Shown here in pieces: positions 1 through 9,910 of a stretch of DNA of 64,000 nt (its first letter is position 1; every line of letters begins with the position of its first letter). Below the pieces are notes generated by a model, which worked only from the letters and a program-made list of their open reading frames with translations, did not search any database and was not told where the DNA came from. This DNA is from Bacteroidales bacterium. Lineage in GTDB: Bacteria; Bacteroidota; Bacteroidia; Bacteroidales; P3. Position numbers and translations under genes: made by a program. Location: positions 43,869-107,868 of the forward strand of contig JAFWOP010000024.1 of the NCBI GenBank assembly GCA_017545365.1, read 5' to 3'.

Positions 1-3000
1 CACCTCTCCGTCGTGGTAGGTGGTGAATATCTGTCGAATGGAGGTACAATAGTTGTTGAAGCTAACTGTTTCGGCATATCCGCTGACGGCCCGATTGCCG
101 CAATCGCACATGGCACGTATGGTGGCGGTGTAACTATTGCCAACCTCCAGACCTTCTGCTGTGTAGGGGGATTCTGTCGCCAAATAGGTACGGTCGAAGT
201 TGTCCCCCTCGACATGTATCTCCCACAAGCTTTGGAATGCACCTGATACCCAGCTGAAAGTGACACTGTTGCCGTCCACCCGCTCCACCTGGAAACCGGT
301 CGGTGGTGTGCATATCGTGTCGGTTGTCACCACGAGGGTCACCCATTCAGAATAATCGGCACCCACCGCGCTACAGTTTTGGCGAATGCGCAAGGTGTAT
401 TGTGTCTGTGGATGTAGTCCTTCGAGTTCAAACACATGGTTATACCCCAATAGCGGGTCGGCGAACTCAATGGTATCGCTCCAACTGCCGCCGGCCGGCT
501 GATATTGCACTTGGAAATATGAGCCATGTGAGCGGAAATAGAGTTCCACCTTTTCTTCGCCAGTAGTGTGGTAGGTGATGAATGGTTTCTCGCACACGTT
601 GGCGCAGCTGAGGAAAAGAATGTCAGGCGCGGACGTCATCACTTCCAGTGTTGTATATGGGAGCGAGTCGGTCTCACCGGGGGTAATAGTGTAGTAGTTA
701 TTGGTGGCACTCACCGACACATTTCTGCCATAGTCATGTCCGTCGAACTGTGCCATGCTGTTCCAATATACGTTATTGGCCAGCATTCCCACCACCAGGT
801 TGCTCACGCCGTCCCACACAAACGGCTCTGCCAAGAGCAGGTATGTCCAGCCAGTGTCCGACAATTCCAGTCGTCCGCGGTACACTTCGGCAAAGCTGTC
901 AGTGTAGTGCAGTGTATTCAAAACTGTGTCGTTGGTATGGCCGAGGAAGATGGAGAAATCGCTGATGCGGCTGGTGGCTGCAGTGGTGGCTGGATTCAAT
1001 GCGATGGCAGTAATCACATCCAACCCTGCCAGTCGTTCATGGTCCACTAGCACTTCGTTGTAGCTGTTACTTGAAGGGTATGCAAGGGGTGCGTTAGCCA
1101 GTGTGGTGGCAACCATCGAGGTGTCGTAGTTGACGTATGCGTTGTGGTCGCTACAGATGGTGGTGCGGAAGGCGGCCTGTTCGCTCCAATAGCTATAGTC
1201 CATCAATCCGCAGTGGGCGCGTAGGCGCACCTCATAGTTTGTCACCGGTTGCAATCCTTCTATCAAGGTGCTGTTGCCAGCCACATCCAGATAGTACCAC
1301 GACCAGTCGCCCTCTTCGCGATATTCCACCCTGTATTGTTCTGCCGTTCCTGTCCAATGTATTGTGGCACTGCTGCCAGTGGAAGTGATGGCGGTGATGG
1401 TTGGGCGCTCACAAGTGGGGGCGGCATGCACGTCGATGTCGTCAATGGCGATACCCGTATAGTCGAGCTGGCTGGCCACGAATGCCAGCTGGTAACTGCT
1501 GGCCCCAGCCGAATTAGGCAGGCTGACATATGCTGTGGTCCATCTGCTGATGGGCGTGTTGAAGTCCTCAACCAGTGTCCAGCTGGTGTCTTCGTTCGCG
1601 CGGTAGTAGAGGCTCAGCTGGGTCATAGTGTATCCGTTGTCGGGGCGGTTGAAGTGGAATGTCAGTTCGGCATTGCGGCTGAGCATCGACATGTCCATCT
1701 CGGGCAGGGTGAGCCGGGTAGTAGCGTCGGAATAGGATGCTATATGAACCATTTTTTGTCCGCTCCAAGGACTGAAGTGGGCAACATCTGAGTTGGCCAA
1801 TTTCCAGTCCACGTTGCCCGACAGCCGCTCCACGGCCATGCACACGCTTAGCTCCTGCCGTTCGAAATCCTCGTAGTATGTGGCACTATCGTTGATAATC
1901 ACCAGCGGGCACACCGTGGCAAAGTCGCCCACATACACCACCCGGCTGTGACCGTCTGAGCCGCAATTGCTATGCAGCCACAGGTAGTAGTGGGTCGAGT
2001 GAGCAAGTCCGTTCAAAGTGTAATTGGTTGTAGTAAACGTGACACTGTCGGTAGCATCGGCCATCTCGGGGCTGGTGCCGTACACCAACGTGTAGCTGTC
2101 GGCATGGTTGTTGTCGGTAAACGACAGCTGTATCGAGTTGGTTGTGATGTTCGACAGGGTGGTGTTAATAGGTGGACGGCAGAAATTCAGTCTCTCCACT
2201 TTGATGTCGTCCAGATGCAAGCCTGGGATATAAGGGTCGTAGGGGGTGGCAAGGGCGATATAACGGCCCGTGCCGGTGTAGCTGTCCATATCCACCACCA
2301 CCTCCTGCCAAACCTCTTCGCTGGTGAGATAGATATAGTAGTCAATAGTGTCGACTGGGGTGAACGTGCTGGCCACTTCGGGGTCGTCCATCACGCCCAC
2401 GATAATGCTGTGGTTGTAGTATTCGGGGTATTGGCCGTAGAACGCAAAGCTCAGGGTTGTCGAATCCACCGCCACCTGTAGTTCAGGCAGGATGATACGG
2501 TCGTTGTAGTACGACATACTGAGGCAGCGAGTGCCCGTGTGGGCGTAGTATTCCGTCACATTGGGATAGAACATAGATGTGCTATATTCCGAGTAGCGAT
2601 GCCAGCACAGCTCGGTAAAGCCTTCGTCCATGGTGGCAGCAAAGGTCTCAAAGCCTTCCGTCAGTGGCAGCGGTGCTGGGGCGCATTTGGTGTAACAGCG
2701 CGTGGTGCTGATGGTGCCCAACGTGTCGCACAGGCTAGAAAGCCGCAATATATATTCTGTGCCATCGTTCAGTCCGCCAATGGTGATGGATGAGGCAGTG
2801 GTGCTAGCGGTGGCAGTAGTCCACACATGTGTGCCATATGGGCTGTATTGCACCCGGCAGGGGTCGTTGCTGCCGCTTTCCCATGCAAGGGTAATACTGT
2901 GGGCTGTCGAGGTGGTCTGAAGTATGACGGGTGCTGTGCAGTAGTCTTCGCCACAGTCCACCAACAGCTCCAGGTTGGGGCGCACTGTGGTGATGCCAGT

Positions 3001-4965
3001 AGAGTAGAATGGCACCTCCATCAGCGAGGCACTATCGGTGGGGTCAAGAGCTCCAGAATAGTTGAAGAGGTAGCTGCCCCTGGCGGGCGACACCTCCGAC
3101 CCCCATATCACAAATGCGTTTCCGTACAGCCCTGTCAGGTCGTTGAACGTAACCACCAGATTGCCCGACCCGGGATAGTTATACACCGTGTCAAACATCA
3201 GTTCGTTCCATCCCAGTGTCATGGTGTGTGTGCCACTAAACAGCCGTGTTGTTGAATCCTGAAGAATGATTGCTCCTGCCGATGTGTAATAGTTGGTACT
3301 GGTGGTGTCCATGTAGATTTCAAGCATCCTGTTCTCGTCGCCATAGCTGTCGGACACATAAAACCGAATGCCCCTAATGTGGCGTGCATGTTCCACCTCA
3401 CTTTGGTCGTAAATCATCTGACCCAGCGAATAGGGCATACCCGAATAGGTGGGCAGTCCTACCGAGTTTATGCTATCGTTGCCGGTGCTTATCATACCGC
3501 CAGCATTGCACACAGTGCTAAAACTAGCTACCACCTCTTGGCTGTAGCTGTTGTTGGCAAAGCAGTGGCTTTTCACCGATACATGGTGCAATGTCAGTTG
3601 ATTCAATCCCGTAAGTGTGTATTCGCGCGTGGTGTCAGCCACGATGTATTGCAAAAAGAATATATCGGCATCGTCCCATACCTCAATCACGAACGCCTGT
3701 GTAGGTGTCACCGTGTCGTACTCCCAACTCAATTTGGCACTGCTGCCTGTCACCTCCGACACCTGTAGGTTGTATGGGTCTACGCAGTCGGGGCGGGTAA
3801 AGCATTCGGCAAATAGTTCAAAGCCTTCGTAAGCGTAGTAGGAAGAGGTAAAATGGAGAGTCATAGCCCCCACCTGCGATGTGGCGGATACCCCCTCTTG
3901 ATAGCCCGACCAATCGGCAAGTAGCCGACCCCCAGTGCCTACACCGGCATACACCTCAAGATGGTCCATGTCGCTGATGTTCACCCATCCGCTTATCCTG
4001 ATGGCGGAATCTGGGTGCGTGGGGTATATGACCAATGTTTGGTCGGCATAGGTCGAATAGCTGCCAAATACATTGCCATCGTCGGCTATTGTGATACCAC
4101 AGGCTCGCAATGTGTCGCTGCCGTAGAGGGGCATCGTGGCAATGTTGGGTCTTGCCGTCAGTGGAAACGACCAATAGCCCGCCTGCCCAGAGCAAATGCT
4201 GCGTACATAGAAGTCATACACCGTGTTGTCCGACAAAAACGAGATGGCGGCAGAGGGCGAGGCGGTGGTCACCATGTCGCTTGTGTCCGCCATATCGGGG
4301 TCGAAACCGCTTGGACCAAAGGCCACCTGCCATCGGCTGCTGGCAGTGTCGTCCCATGCTAGTTGCACCATTCCCGAGGCGGTGTTGCTAACCACTAAAT
4401 TTTGAGGTATCGCACAGGGCGAAACCTCTCTGATGGTAACGTCGTCGATAATCAGATTATAGTCCCATGATTCCGGTGCCCGAAAAGCCACATACACATT
4501 CTGACTCGCAGTCACCGTGTCGAACTGAATGGCGTAGTATCCGTATTCGTATGAGGGATAGACGGTCGCCACAGGATGGAAAGCGGCACCTACGTTGTTG
4601 CTGGTAGTGTATCCCACCTGTAGCTCACCGCCCCCTCCTTGTGCCCAAAACACCACTTCAATAGCATCAGGGTCCAGCGGGACAATAGGAGTAATGACCA
4701 TTTGGCTGCCATAGATGGGTGCAAACTGCAGGCTGCGGCTGCCCGTGTGGGCGTAGAAGTCGTAGTCGTACACCCTAGGATAGGAGATATTATAGTAATC
4801 GGTCGCCGGCTGGGTGCGAATCCAGCAGGTTGGCAGACTGTCTTGCGGTATGGCCTCAAACCCTTGGAAATAAGGTATCGACATATTGTTGCATTGCGAA
4901 TAGGCCTCTTTGGGCAACAAAGCCAGCAGCATCGCTGTCAGCAGGATGTATCTTATTGCTTTCAT
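1..4965 (-). CDS. Very large secreted fibronectin-III / adhesin-like surface protein (3' end beyond window)
   Basis: The reading frame is open from an ATG at 4965 to base 1, about 1,655 codons with no stop, so the C-terminus lies outside the window. It begins with a signal peptide (MKAIRYILLTAMLLALL, then AYS before Gln-Cys). The body alternates fibronectin-III-like modules, with the typical phrase about symmetric Y-x-V/L-R-x-x-C, and cleaved-adhesin/MAM-like beta-sandwich modules that end in DDI-V motifs such as DDIKV and DDIDV. A CUB-like stretch (DHLEVYAGVG) is also present. This architecture is typical of Bacteroidota surface proteins exported by T9SS. A C-terminal sorting domain is expected but cannot be seen. 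The substrate or ligand is unknown. It follows the choice-of-anchor protein at 5075-6799 on the same strand, separated by a 109-bp gap that carries a dispersed repeat. Confidence 0.85.
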   Translation of the reverse strand, partial: MKAIRYILLTAMLLALLPKEAYSQCNNMSIPYFQGFEAIPQDSLPTCWIRTQPATDYYNISYPRVYDYDFYAHTGSRSLQFAPIYGSQMVITPIVPLDPDAIEVVFWAQGGGGELQVGYTTSNNVGAAFHPVATVYPSYEYGYYAIQFDTVTASQNVYVAFRAPESWDYNLIIDDVTIREVSPCAIPQNLVVSNTASGMVQLAWDDTASSRWQVAFGPSGFDPDMADTSDMVTTASPSAAISFLSDNTVYDFYVRSICSGQAGYWSFPLTARPNIATMPLYGSDTLRACGITIADDGNVFGSYSTYADQTLVIYPTHPDSAIRISGWVNISDMDHLEVYAGVGTGGRLLADWSGYQEGVSATSQVGAMTLHFTSSYYAYEGFELFAECFTRPDCVDPYNLQVSEVTGSSAKLSWEYDTVTPTQAFVIEVWDDADIFFLQYIVADTTREYTLTGLNQLTLHHVSVKSHCFANNSYSQEVVASFSTVCNAGGMISTGNDSINSVGLPTYSGMPYSLGQMIYDQSEVEHARHIRGIRFYVSDSYGDENRMLEIYMDTTSTNYYTSAGAIILQDSTTRLFSGTHTMTLGWNELMFDTVYNYPGSGNLVVTFNDLTGLYGNAFVIWGSEVSPARGSYLFNYSGALDPTDSASLMEVPFYSTGITTVRPNLELLVDCGEDYCTAPVILQTTSTAHSITLAWESGSNDPCRVQYSPYGTHVWTTATASTTASSITIGGLNDGTEYILRLSSLCDTLGTISTTRCYTKCAPAPLPLTEGFETFAATMDEGFTELCWHRYSEYSTSMFYPNVTEYYAHTGTRCLSMSYYNDRIILPELQVAVDSTTLSFAFYGQYPEYYNHSIIVGVMDDPEVASTFTPVDTIDYYIYLTSEEVWQEVVVDMDSYTGTGRYIALATPYDPYIPGLHLDDIKVERLNFCRPPINTTLSNITTNSIQLSFTDNNHADSYTLVYGTSPEMADATDSVTFTTTNYTLNGLAHSTHYYLWLHSNCGSDGHSRVVYVGDFATVCPLVIINDSATYYEDFERQELSVCMAVERLSGNVDWKLANSDVAHFSPWSGQKMVHIASYSDATTRLTLPEMDMSMLSRNAELTFHFNRPDNGYTMTQLSLYYRANEDTSWTLVEDFNTPISRWTTAYVSLPNSAGASSYQLAFVASQLDYTGIAIDDIDVHAAPTCERPTITAITSTGSSATIHWTGTAEQYRVEYREEGDWSWYYLDVAGNSTLIEGLQPVTNYEVRLRAHCGLMDYSYWSEQAAFRTTICSDHNAYVNYDTSMVATTLANAPLAYPSSNSYNEVLVDHERLAGLDVITAIALNPATTAATSRISDFSIFLGHTNDTVLNTLHYTDSFAEVYRGRLELSDTGWTYLLLAEPFVWDGVSNLVVGMLANNVYWNSMAQFDGHDYGRNVSVSATNNYYTITPGETDSLPYTTLEVMTSAPDILFLSCANVCEKPFITYHTTGEEKVELYFRSHGSYFQVQYQPAGGSWSDTIEFADPLLGYNHVFELEGLHPQTQYTLRIRQNCSAVGADYSEWVTLVVTTDTICTPPTGFQVERVDGNSVTFSWVSGAFQSLWEIHVEGDNFDRTYLATESPYTAEGLEVGNSYTATIRAMCDCGNRAVSGYAETVSFNNYCTSIRQIFTTYHDGEV

Positions 4966-5017
4966 ATCGTTTTGAATTCTCATATATTATTGTTCGTTTC
5001 TTCGTAACAGTCGTTTT

Positions 5018-5070
5018 CTCGCCTCAGCATACGAACAAGTTCGTCTGCATTCGGCTTATCGAAAACGTTC
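5018..5070. repeat. 53-bp dispersed repeat, copy 1
   Basis: These 53 bases match 39852-39904 at 50 of 53 positions in the same orientation (differences fall at the bases giving ACGAACAAGT versus ACGGATAAGT and GCATTCGG versus GCATCCGG). This copy lies between the stop of the 5075-6799 gene and the start of the giant adhesin. The other copy sits at the broken 5' end of a decayed ATPase gene. Read on the minus strand, both encode the peptide VFDKP-ADEL-RMLRR. Confidence 0.85.
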
Positions 5071-5074
5071 GTCG

Positions 5075-6799
5075 TTATCGTCCAATCTTGAGTACCTGCT
5101 GGACGGTCTTGCGTGTGGCTTCGGTCACCACCACCATATAGAGACCCTCCTCCCATTGTTGTGTATTTATCACCGCTGTACCGCCCGCGTGGGTCTGGCT
5201 CATCACACGCCGCCCCTTAGCATCAAATACCTCTATTGTAGCCCTACCCTCGCAATTGATGTTCAACTTGTCGTTCATGGGATTTGGATACACCTTAACG
5301 CCTTCTCCGACAATTGCCTCCACTCCTAGCTCCTCGAGTATGTTCACGGTCACTTGTGCCGTGTCGCTGGCGCAGCCCTTTGTGTCGGTGGCCACTACCT
5401 GGTAGTTGGTAGTTTCGTGAATCATGGCAGCTGAATATTGCTTATGTGGATGCTCTATCCCATGTGGGGGAATCCATTCGAATGCCAGTGGCGGCACACC
5501 CTCTTCAAGCTCAACACCTACCTGCCAGCAAACGTTTACCGCCTCTATCACGGTATCACGCAGTCGCACAACGTTGTTCTTCATCAATACAAAGCGTATA
5601 GTGTCGCGCACCACCAGGTCGGGAAAATCGGCACATGGAGCAGTGGCGAGATAGACCTCCAGCTGCTTGGGCTCGGTCAGGTCGGCCTCAGCCAACCCCT
5701 GAAGGGTGAAATAGTGCCTCAGGTTGCTTATCTCCATACTGTCGCAAAGGCTGTCTATCAGGTGTCCTCTGTCCGAACGGCATATATAGTCGCTTCCATT
5801 CACTGCATTGCCGCCAAACGAAAGGTGTATCACGGCCTGGTCAAATTGCGTCTCTTCCAATGTGAGGGGTATCTCTTTGGGGCAACCCTGTCGTATCGTG
5901 TCGCGTCCGTCTCGGCTAAAACCAATATATGCCAGTGGGCTGCAGAAACTGTTGCCCTCAAGCATAACGCCAGAGTCCAATGCGTTGTCGCCCACATTGC
6001 ACACCGAAATGTGCATGTGGTATACTTGGCAGGGCAATATGTCAGTCTCCGCCACCATCTTTTGAGTAAAACCATCATATTGTATGCCCGCGCTATCTTG
6101 GTTATCGTAGTAGTGTCCGCTGTAGTCGTAGTAGCCCGTCGACCAGCTACCATTGGCACCCGGCATACCAGGATTCACCGAGTTGATTGCCACCGCAATG
6201 CCGTTAGGGTGCTCTGCACTAATGGTGTTGGGGATGATGGCCATATTCCAGGTTCTGTCGGTCAACGTGTAGGGGTCTATGCCGCTGATGAGCAGGGCAA
6301 ACACATCGTTAAACGCTGACCCCACAAACTCAGGGTACTCCTCCGACCCAAAGCTGTAGTTAAACATCACATGTTCGGTCAGGCTCACAAAGTCAAAGTC
6401 CAGTGTGGCACACCCCACCACCGTTCCTGTGGTCAGTGCTTCCATTTCAGGGTCAGAATAGTAGCCGTCCACCGTCATGCCGGCATTGCCACGGTCATTG
6501 GGTCCGGGCAGCACATTCAGGTCTCCCGTTGTCAGGGCTATGCCCGAGGTTGACGACAGCGCACCATATCCATTTGCATTGTAGACTCCTATCTGAGGAG
6601 TCCCGATGTTGCCCTGGGCGTTGTTGAATCGCACGTTGAACACATGCACACCCTCGCCAACAAAATGACTTTTAATAAAGGTTTCAGGGTCGGTGCCCAT
6701 AGCCGATACAACCGACACATTCTGAGCGTTTGCGGGTTCTGCCATGCACATCAGCGCGACGACAAACAACGGGCAAACCAAACGATACTTTTTTTTCAT
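5075..6799 (-). CDS. Secreted choice-of-anchor L domain protein with T9SS type A sorting domain
   Basis: A 574-residue exported protein. A signal peptide ends ANAQ, placing Gln at +1. Residues about 30-270 carry the choice-of-anchor L fold hallmarks: a GxxxTTG segment, the phrase FNYSFGSEEYPEFVGS, and FNDVFALLISG. A middle region holds two beta-rich stretches resembling PKD/Ig-like modules (VELEEGVPPLAFEW, YQVVATDTKGCAS). The last ~75 residues are a T9SS type A sorting domain: VKVYPNPMNDKLNI, then VFDAKGRRV, then GLYMVVV, ending in a basic VLKIGR. It is therefore predicted to be exported across the outer membrane by T9SS and attached to the surface or released. It follows its own promoter at 6833-6842. 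The ligand is unknown. Confidence 0.88.
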   Translation of the reverse strand: MKKKYRLVCPLFVVALMCMAEPANAQNVSVVSAMGTDPETFIKSHFVGEGVHVFNVRFNNAQGNIGTPQIGVYNANGYGALSSTSGIALTTGDLNVLPGPNDRGNAGMTVDGYYSDPEMEALTTGTVVGCATLDFDFVSLTEHVMFNYSFGSEEYPEFVGSAFNDVFALLISGIDPYTLTDRTWNMAIIPNTISAEHPNGIAVAINSVNPGMPGANGSWSTGYYDYSGHYYDNQDSAGIQYDGFTQKMVAETDILPCQVYHMHISVCNVGDNALDSGVMLEGNSFCSPLAYIGFSRDGRDTIRQGCPKEIPLTLEETQFDQAVIHLSFGGNAVNGSDYICRSDRGHLIDSLCDSMEISNLRHYFTLQGLAEADLTEPKQLEVYLATAPCADFPDLVVRDTIRFVLMKNNVVRLRDTVIEAVNVCWQVGVELEEGVPPLAFEWIPPHGIEHPHKQYSAAMIHETTNYQVVATDTKGCASDTAQVTVNILEELGVEAIVGEGVKVYPNPMNDKLNINCEGRATIEVFDAKGRRVMSQTHAGGTAVINTQQWEEGLYMVVVTEATRKTVQQVLKIGR

Positions 6800-6832
6800 A
6801 TTGAATTGCGTTTATTGGTACAAGAAAACTGC

Positions 6833-6842
6833 TGCAAAATTA
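6833..6842 (-). promoter_or_regulatory. Bacteroidota -7 promoter box (TAATTTTGCA)
   Basis: On the minus strand this reads TAATTTTGCA, matching TAnnTTTGC, 34 bases upstream of the ATG at 6799. No clear -33 box was identified. Confidence 0.5.
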
Positions 6843-7041
6843 TGTTTTTTTTCTCATTGTGTGCCACAGGTGCCTAGATATATGCTAGATACCCATTGTA
6901 TGCTCAAAGATATTTGAAAGATATTACTGCTGTAACACCTTATATACAAACCATTTGACGATGACGAGAAAAGTATATTTTTCAGTGGGGAAAACCCTTC
7001 AATAGTATCTTCATCCCCATCTATTATGTGGCAGAAGACAC

Positions 7042-8829
7042 TTATTGTATGTTATTGAGAGCCTCGTTGAGCGTGTCTTGCGACTCATTAAGATGCATTT
7101 TTTTTCGAATGCGTGTACGGTAGGTTCGCACGGTGTTGTCGGCCAGATGCAGGGTTGTGGCAACCTCCTTATTGTTAAGTCCGGCTTTAATGAGCATACA
7201 TATCTTTAGTTCAAGTGGATTCAGTTCGGGGTAACGTTGGGTGAGGGTGGTCACATAGTTGGTGTATTGCTGGTCAAAGCTTTTTTCAAACTCTTTCCAA
7301 GTCCATTTGTTTTGATTGTCCTGCAATGGGCTGAGGCTCTCTATTAGGCGTGAACGCATATTCTTAGGCATCTCTGAGGCGAGCGTCTTGAGCTGTAGCG
7401 ACACATATGCCATCTGCTCACGGGTTGTGGCCTGCTCCATAGTAACCCAGTCCAATTCTTGTTGTTGTGCTAGCATTTGCCTCTCATTCTCTATCTGCCG
7501 CATCAGCTCCTCCTGTTCTCGGATTCGCTTTTTGAGACCATAGATTATGAATGTACCCACTATTATTACCAATACAAACACTGCAATAATCAGCAACATA
7601 CGGTAGCGGGCATGACGTTGTTCGAGAAGGGAGATCTTCTGCTCATAGGCTTGCTGGTTGTCAAGGAATTCTTCGCTCAGCTTCAAGTCGGGTACTGAGG
7701 CATGTTCTAGACTGTCAAGCTGCTGTAGGCAGCGGAATGCTTCTCGGTAGTTGTTCTGGGCCAGATAGCAGTCCACCTCGCGTCGGTAACAGCTCTTTTT
7801 TAGGCCAAGTGTGTAAATACCTTTGAAATTCTGATTTATTTGTTCGCAGAGCTGGATGGCATCGTCATAACGGTGGTGGAGTTGGTGCATCCAAGCCTTG
7901 TTAGATAGGGCCATTTGCTGTTCAAAATCCGACCCATGTTCCTGTGCCAAGACGATGACATGGTCGCAGCATCTATCGGCCGAGTCAAGCATGCCACACT
8001 CTACCATGGCGGCCAAATAATTGTTGTAGAAGTATATCCAATAGATAATATTGGAGGATGAGACCTGTAGCATAGGGCTATCAAAATCATGTAGTTGTGT
8101 GAGCCATTCCTGGTACCCCGCCAAACGCTCTGTGGGCTGCAGGGCATAGCCGTTGAGTATAGTTTGGTAGAGGGTCGTAATGTCGCGGTAGGTGGGCGAA
8201 CACCAGCGATTGGCCTTTTCTAGACTTTCGCCTGCTTGGTCGAGAGCCCCTTTCACTATATAGTAACTATATTTGTTGAGGTAGGTACGGGTCAGCATGT
8301 CCGAGTCGTTCAGTTCCTCGAAGTATTTGATGGCCTTGTTGTAGCTCTGCAGCGCACCTATGCTGCCCGCCGTGTTGTAGTTCACCACGCCCTCCACATA
8401 ATAGGCATAGCCTATCAGAAACGGAGGGTCATTGGCATCAATTGAGGCACGAGCAATCTCCAGCTCTATGTACATCTCTTCGAGGCGTCCGCTCTGAGCG
8501 GCAAAAAAGGCTTTGTCCAAGTGAGCCAAGGCTTTGCCATAATGGCTATTTTCCTTTTCAGCCAGCAGCAACATATCTTGCACAGCCTTATCAATCTGCT
8601 GGCGGGTGCTACCGTTGAAATTGTCGTGATATTGATGAAAGATGCGGTTGTAGCGTGTTATCTCACTTTCAGACGTCCTCTGGCATGCAACGCCAACCAT
8701 CAGGCTGGCAGCCATCAGCAGCCCCACCAATAGCGTGGTGAACCTGCCAGCTGAGCCTAACCTACACCAGGGGCATCTTCTCACAAGAGTGTCATTACAA
8801 TTACAAACCAGAAATATCATTCCTTCCAC
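7042..8829 (-). CDS. Membrane-spanning TPR sensor with LuxR-type DNA-binding domain
   Basis: The 595-residue protein has three parts. The N-terminus has a hydrophobic export segment (FTTLLVGLLMAASLMVGVAC) with a possible lipobox Cys. Residues about 55-400 are helical repeats of TPR type. A single transmembrane helix (LLIIAVFVLVIIVGTFIIYG) lies near residues 408-432. A coiled coil follows (ENERQMLAQQQELDW), then a LuxR/GerE helix-turn-helix at about 533-595 (LNPLELKICMLIKAGLNNKE, VATTLHLADNTVRTYRTRIR). This family in Bacteroidota is thought to sense an envelope signal directly, without a kinase. A lipidated N-terminus together with a transmembrane helix would both fit a periplasmic sensor. It sits just downstream of manA; its targets are unknown. 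Confidence 0.85.
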   Translation of the reverse strand: MEGMIFLVCNCNDTLVRRCPWCRLGSAGRFTTLLVGLLMAASLMVGVACQRTSESEITRYNRIFHQYHDNFNGSTRQQIDKAVQDMLLLAEKENSHYGKALAHLDKAFFAAQSGRLEEMYIELEIARASIDANDPPFLIGYAYYVEGVVNYNTAGSIGALQSYNKAIKYFEELNDSDMLTRTYLNKYSYYIVKGALDQAGESLEKANRWCSPTYRDITTLYQTILNGYALQPTERLAGYQEWLTQLHDFDSPMLQVSSSNIIYWIYFYNNYLAAMVECGMLDSADRCCDHVIVLAQEHGSDFEQQMALSNKAWMHQLHHRYDDAIQLCEQINQNFKGIYTLGLKKSCYRREVDCYLAQNNYREAFRCLQQLDSLEHASVPDLKLSEEFLDNQQAYEQKISLLEQRHARYRMLLIIAVFVLVIIVGTFIIYGLKKRIREQEELMRQIENERQMLAQQQELDWVTMEQATTREQMAYVSLQLKTLASEMPKNMRSRLIESLSPLQDNQNKWTWKEFEKSFDQQYTNYVTTLTQRYPELNPLELKICMLIKAGLNNKEVATTLHLADNTVRTYRTRIRKKMHLNESQDTLNEALNNIQ

Positions 8830-8859
8830 CCATCTATTCTATTCATTATACTAATTCCG

Positions 8860-9909
8860 TCACTCCTCTTTTGAAAATGTGGCCAGCCAGTCGCGGTCGT
8901 TGGCGTGGTTGTGGCTGTCCTTGTCCTCCCAGCAGTCGGGGTCAACGTATACCTCCAGCAGCTTGGCGGGGCCTTCGGAGAAGAGCTCCACCGTCTCCGC
9001 CGTGGCAGGCAACAGTACACATTCGCCTTCGTGAATTGGTTCGATGCTGTCCATCGTCTTTACGGCGGCGATGCCCCCAACGCAGAGGTAGACCACAAAG
9101 CTGTCCAGTTTCGAGAAATCCTTGCGCATCGGCTTGGTCAGCGGGATGAGGTTGGTGGTGAAGTAAGGGCATTCCGCCAACGGAGTGGTGCTGTTCTCTT
9201 TGTAGCTATAATGCGTCTTGCCGTCGCGGGTAGCACCAAAGTCTATAGCATCCAGAGCCTCGGCAGTGTGCAGCTCGCGCAACTTGCCGTCCGCGTCGGG
9301 GCGGTTGTAGTCGTAGATGCGGTAAGTGCAGTCGCTGCTCTGCTGTATCTCGGCCAGCAGCAGCCCTTTTCCTAAGGCGTGTACCCGCCCGGCGGGGATG
9401 AAGAAAGTGTCGCCCGCCTCAGGCTTCTCAATATGCAGTAGTTCCTCCAGGTGACCCATCTCGAGGAACTTCTGGTACTCTTCGCGGGTGACCTCCTCCT
9501 CGAAGCCGTCCACAATCTCCGCGTCCTTGTCGGCCTCCATGATGTACCACATCTCCGTCTTGCCGTTCTCCATGTCGCGCTGCTGTGCCAGCTTGTCGTC
9601 GGGGTGCACCTGTATGGAAAGCTTGTCGTTGGCGTCAATCACCTTGATAAGCAGCGGGAAGTTGTTGCCGAAATGCTCGTAGTTCTTCTCGCCAATCAGT
9701 TCACCCATGTATATCTCCAACACCTCGCTGAGGTTGTTGTTGGCCAGGAACCCATTGGCGACGACCGACTCGTTGCCTTCCATTCCTGAAAGCGCCCACA
9801 GCTCGCCGCAGTTGGGCAGCGGGTCGTAGTTGAAGCCGAGGGTCTTTATCTTGTTTCCGCCCCACACCTTGTTCTTGAAGAGGGGCATAAATTTCATTGG
9901 GTAGAGCAT
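8860..9909 (-). CDS. manA: Mannose-6-phosphate isomerase, class I
   Basis: At 349 residues it has the length of the short (Bacillus-type) class. It interconverts mannose-6-phosphate and fructose-6-phosphate and is zinc dependent. Visible landmarks are the N-terminal VWGGNKIKTLG, the zinc-binding LSIQVHPDD, KTEMWYI, and the active-site region FIPAGRVHALGKGLLLAEIQ, followed by the TYRIYDYNR motif. A second start, MKFMPLF, four codons in is equally possible. It supports mannose catabolism or GDP-sugar supply for surface glycans. The gap upstream (9910-9994) carries AT-rich spacer repeats rather than an obvious promoter. Confidence 0.95.
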   Translation of the reverse strand: MLYPMKFMPLFKNKVWGGNKIKTLGFNYDPLPNCGELWALSGMEGNESVVANGFLANNNLSEVLEIYMGELIGEKNYEHFGNNFPLLIKVIDANDKLSIQVHPDDKLAQQRDMENGKTEMWYIMEADKDAEIVDGFEEEVTREEYQKFLEMGHLEELLHIEKPEAGDTFFIPAGRVHALGKGLLLAEIQQSSDCTYRIYDYNRPDADGKLRELHTAEALDAIDFGATRDGKTHYSYKENSTTPLAECPYFTTNLIPLTKPMRKDFSKLDSFVVYLCVGGIAAVKTMDSIEPIHEGECVLLPATAETVELFSEGPAKLLEVYVDPDCWEDKDSHNHANDRDWLATFSKEE

Positions 9910-9910
9910 A

